DNA from: Marimicrobium sp913061115 | Lineage (GTDB): Bacteria > Pseudomonadota > Gammaproteobacteria > Pseudomonadales > Halieaceae | DNA length: 64,000 bases | Assembly: GCF_047729875.1 (NCBI RefSeq) | Contig: NZ_CP159826.1 | Span: 3,286,001-3,350,000, forward strand | Direction: 5' to 3' | Part shown: piece by piece, positions 63,705-64,000 of the stretch | How the letters are laid out: each line of letters starts with the position of its first letter | Position numbering within the stretch: the stretch's first letter is position 1 | Translations under genes and position numbers: made by a program | Notes under the pieces: generated by a model | Databases searched by the model: none | What the model saw: only the letters and a program-made list of their open reading frames with translations | Told to the model about the DNA's origin: nothing

Positions 63705-64000
63705 ATGTCTACACTGTTTAAAAGTACCCCGATTATCGCAGCGCTAGCACTGGCGACAGCCAGCCAGTTGGCAAGCGCCCAGCAGCTAGAAGAAGTCATC
63801 GTTACCGCGCAAAAGAAGGTTGAAAGCCTGCAGGACGTCCCTATTTCGGTCGTCGCGATGCAGGGTGAACAAATTCAGCAAGCGGGCATCCAAAATATGA
63901 TGCAGCTGTCTGATTACGTGCCCAACCTGCATATCGCCATCGCCCCGGTAAACACCAACATCTATATGCGTGGCGTAGGCTCTGGCAATAATCAGGGCTT
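63705..64000 (+). CDS. TonB-dependent receptor, N-terminal part
   Basis: The first 98 codons, cut by the window edge. A signal peptide (cleavage after ASAQ, residue 26) leads to a TonB box region QQLEEVIVTAQKKVESLQDV and the plug domain (QLSDYVPNLHIAI, IYMRGVGSGNNQG). This is the VIVTAQK type common in marine Gammaproteobacteria and Sphingomonads for uptake of hydrophobic compounds or glycans. GGAG lies nine bases ahead of the ATG. Substrate cannot be told. Confidence 0.93.
   Translation, partial: MSTLFKSTPIIAALALATASQLASAQQLEEVIVTAQKKVESLQDVPISVVAMQGEQIQQAGIQNMMQLSDYVPNLHIAIAPVNTNIYMRGVGSGNNQG

Overview
The window reads as a chromosome segment of a marine-type gammaproteobacterium. Evidence for this is a TonB-dependent receptor at the right edge, steroid-type P450s, acyl-CoA dehydrogenase, haloalkane dehalogenase, sterol-desaturase-like and XrtH-type sorted proteins, and DUF6152/DUF6644 genes. 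The taxon (perhaps Halieaceae or Spongiibacteraceae relatives) is inferred from gene content only. Most of the sequence is of moderate GC. The segment at about 16.4-19.8 kb and the small gene at about 27 kb look clearly AT-richer.

Left part (0.36-10.4 kb): an exopolysaccharide locus. A leftward operon encodes a Wza-like export lipoprotein, a decayed Wzz-type chain-length protein and an outer-membrane beta-barrel. Diverging from it, a well-formed sigma-54 promoter with two upstream palindromes drives a large processive GT2 synthase. It is followed by a membrane-anchored GH18-like protein whose catalytic Glu is replaced by Asn and which carries two chitin-binding modules, five Cys-containing repeats and a Wzz-like C-terminal tail. 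A separate lipoprotein GH18 chitinase with an intact active site converges on it. Together they suggest synthesis, binding and trimming of a GlcNAc-containing beta-glycan. This is the most interesting system in the window.

Middle-left (10.4-27.5 kb): a gene-poor, mobile-element-rich accessory zone. It has two copies of a ~160-bp MITE, one nearly whole IS6-like element killed by a single nonsense codon, and at least six further IS6-type remnants sharing its termini or protein. Set among these are a GDPD lipoprotein, secreted protein genes (one broken by two stops), an AT-rich gtr-like glycosylation cassette (GtrA, DUF2142, GT2) flanked by IS6 sequences, a Coq4-like gene, an epoxide hydrolase, an MFS transporter, a P450 and a secreted protein with a Val-Asn-Glu minisatellite.

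Middle-right (27.9-48.3 kb): catabolic and housekeeping genes. These are SnoaL- and MaoC-like proteins, a second P450 interrupted by one amber codon, Nudix, a lone PAS protein, a sterol desaturase, a midcut-by-XrtH-like protein, a TetR/haloalkane dehalogenase/DUF1330 operon with a perfect operator palindrome and terminator, GT4, MATE, DUF1456, SDR and a SPOUT methyltransferase. A tight six-gene operon of secreted and membrane proteins of unknown function follows, then a three-gene overlapping operon (c-type cytochrome, HupE/UreJ, membrane anchor) and a sulfite-oxidase/cytochrome c fusion.

Right part (48.9-64 kb): acyl-CoA dehydrogenase, alpha/beta hydrolase, aldo/keto reductase, a saccharopine-dehydrogenase-like oxidoreductase, an MFS remnant, a hybrid histidine kinase, an FG-GAP/UnbV protein, a stomatin/NfeD pair, a TauD-like dioxygenase, an MFS transporter, a spermidine-synthase-like protein and the start of a TonB-dependent receptor. 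No tRNA, rRNA or CRISPR array was recognised.
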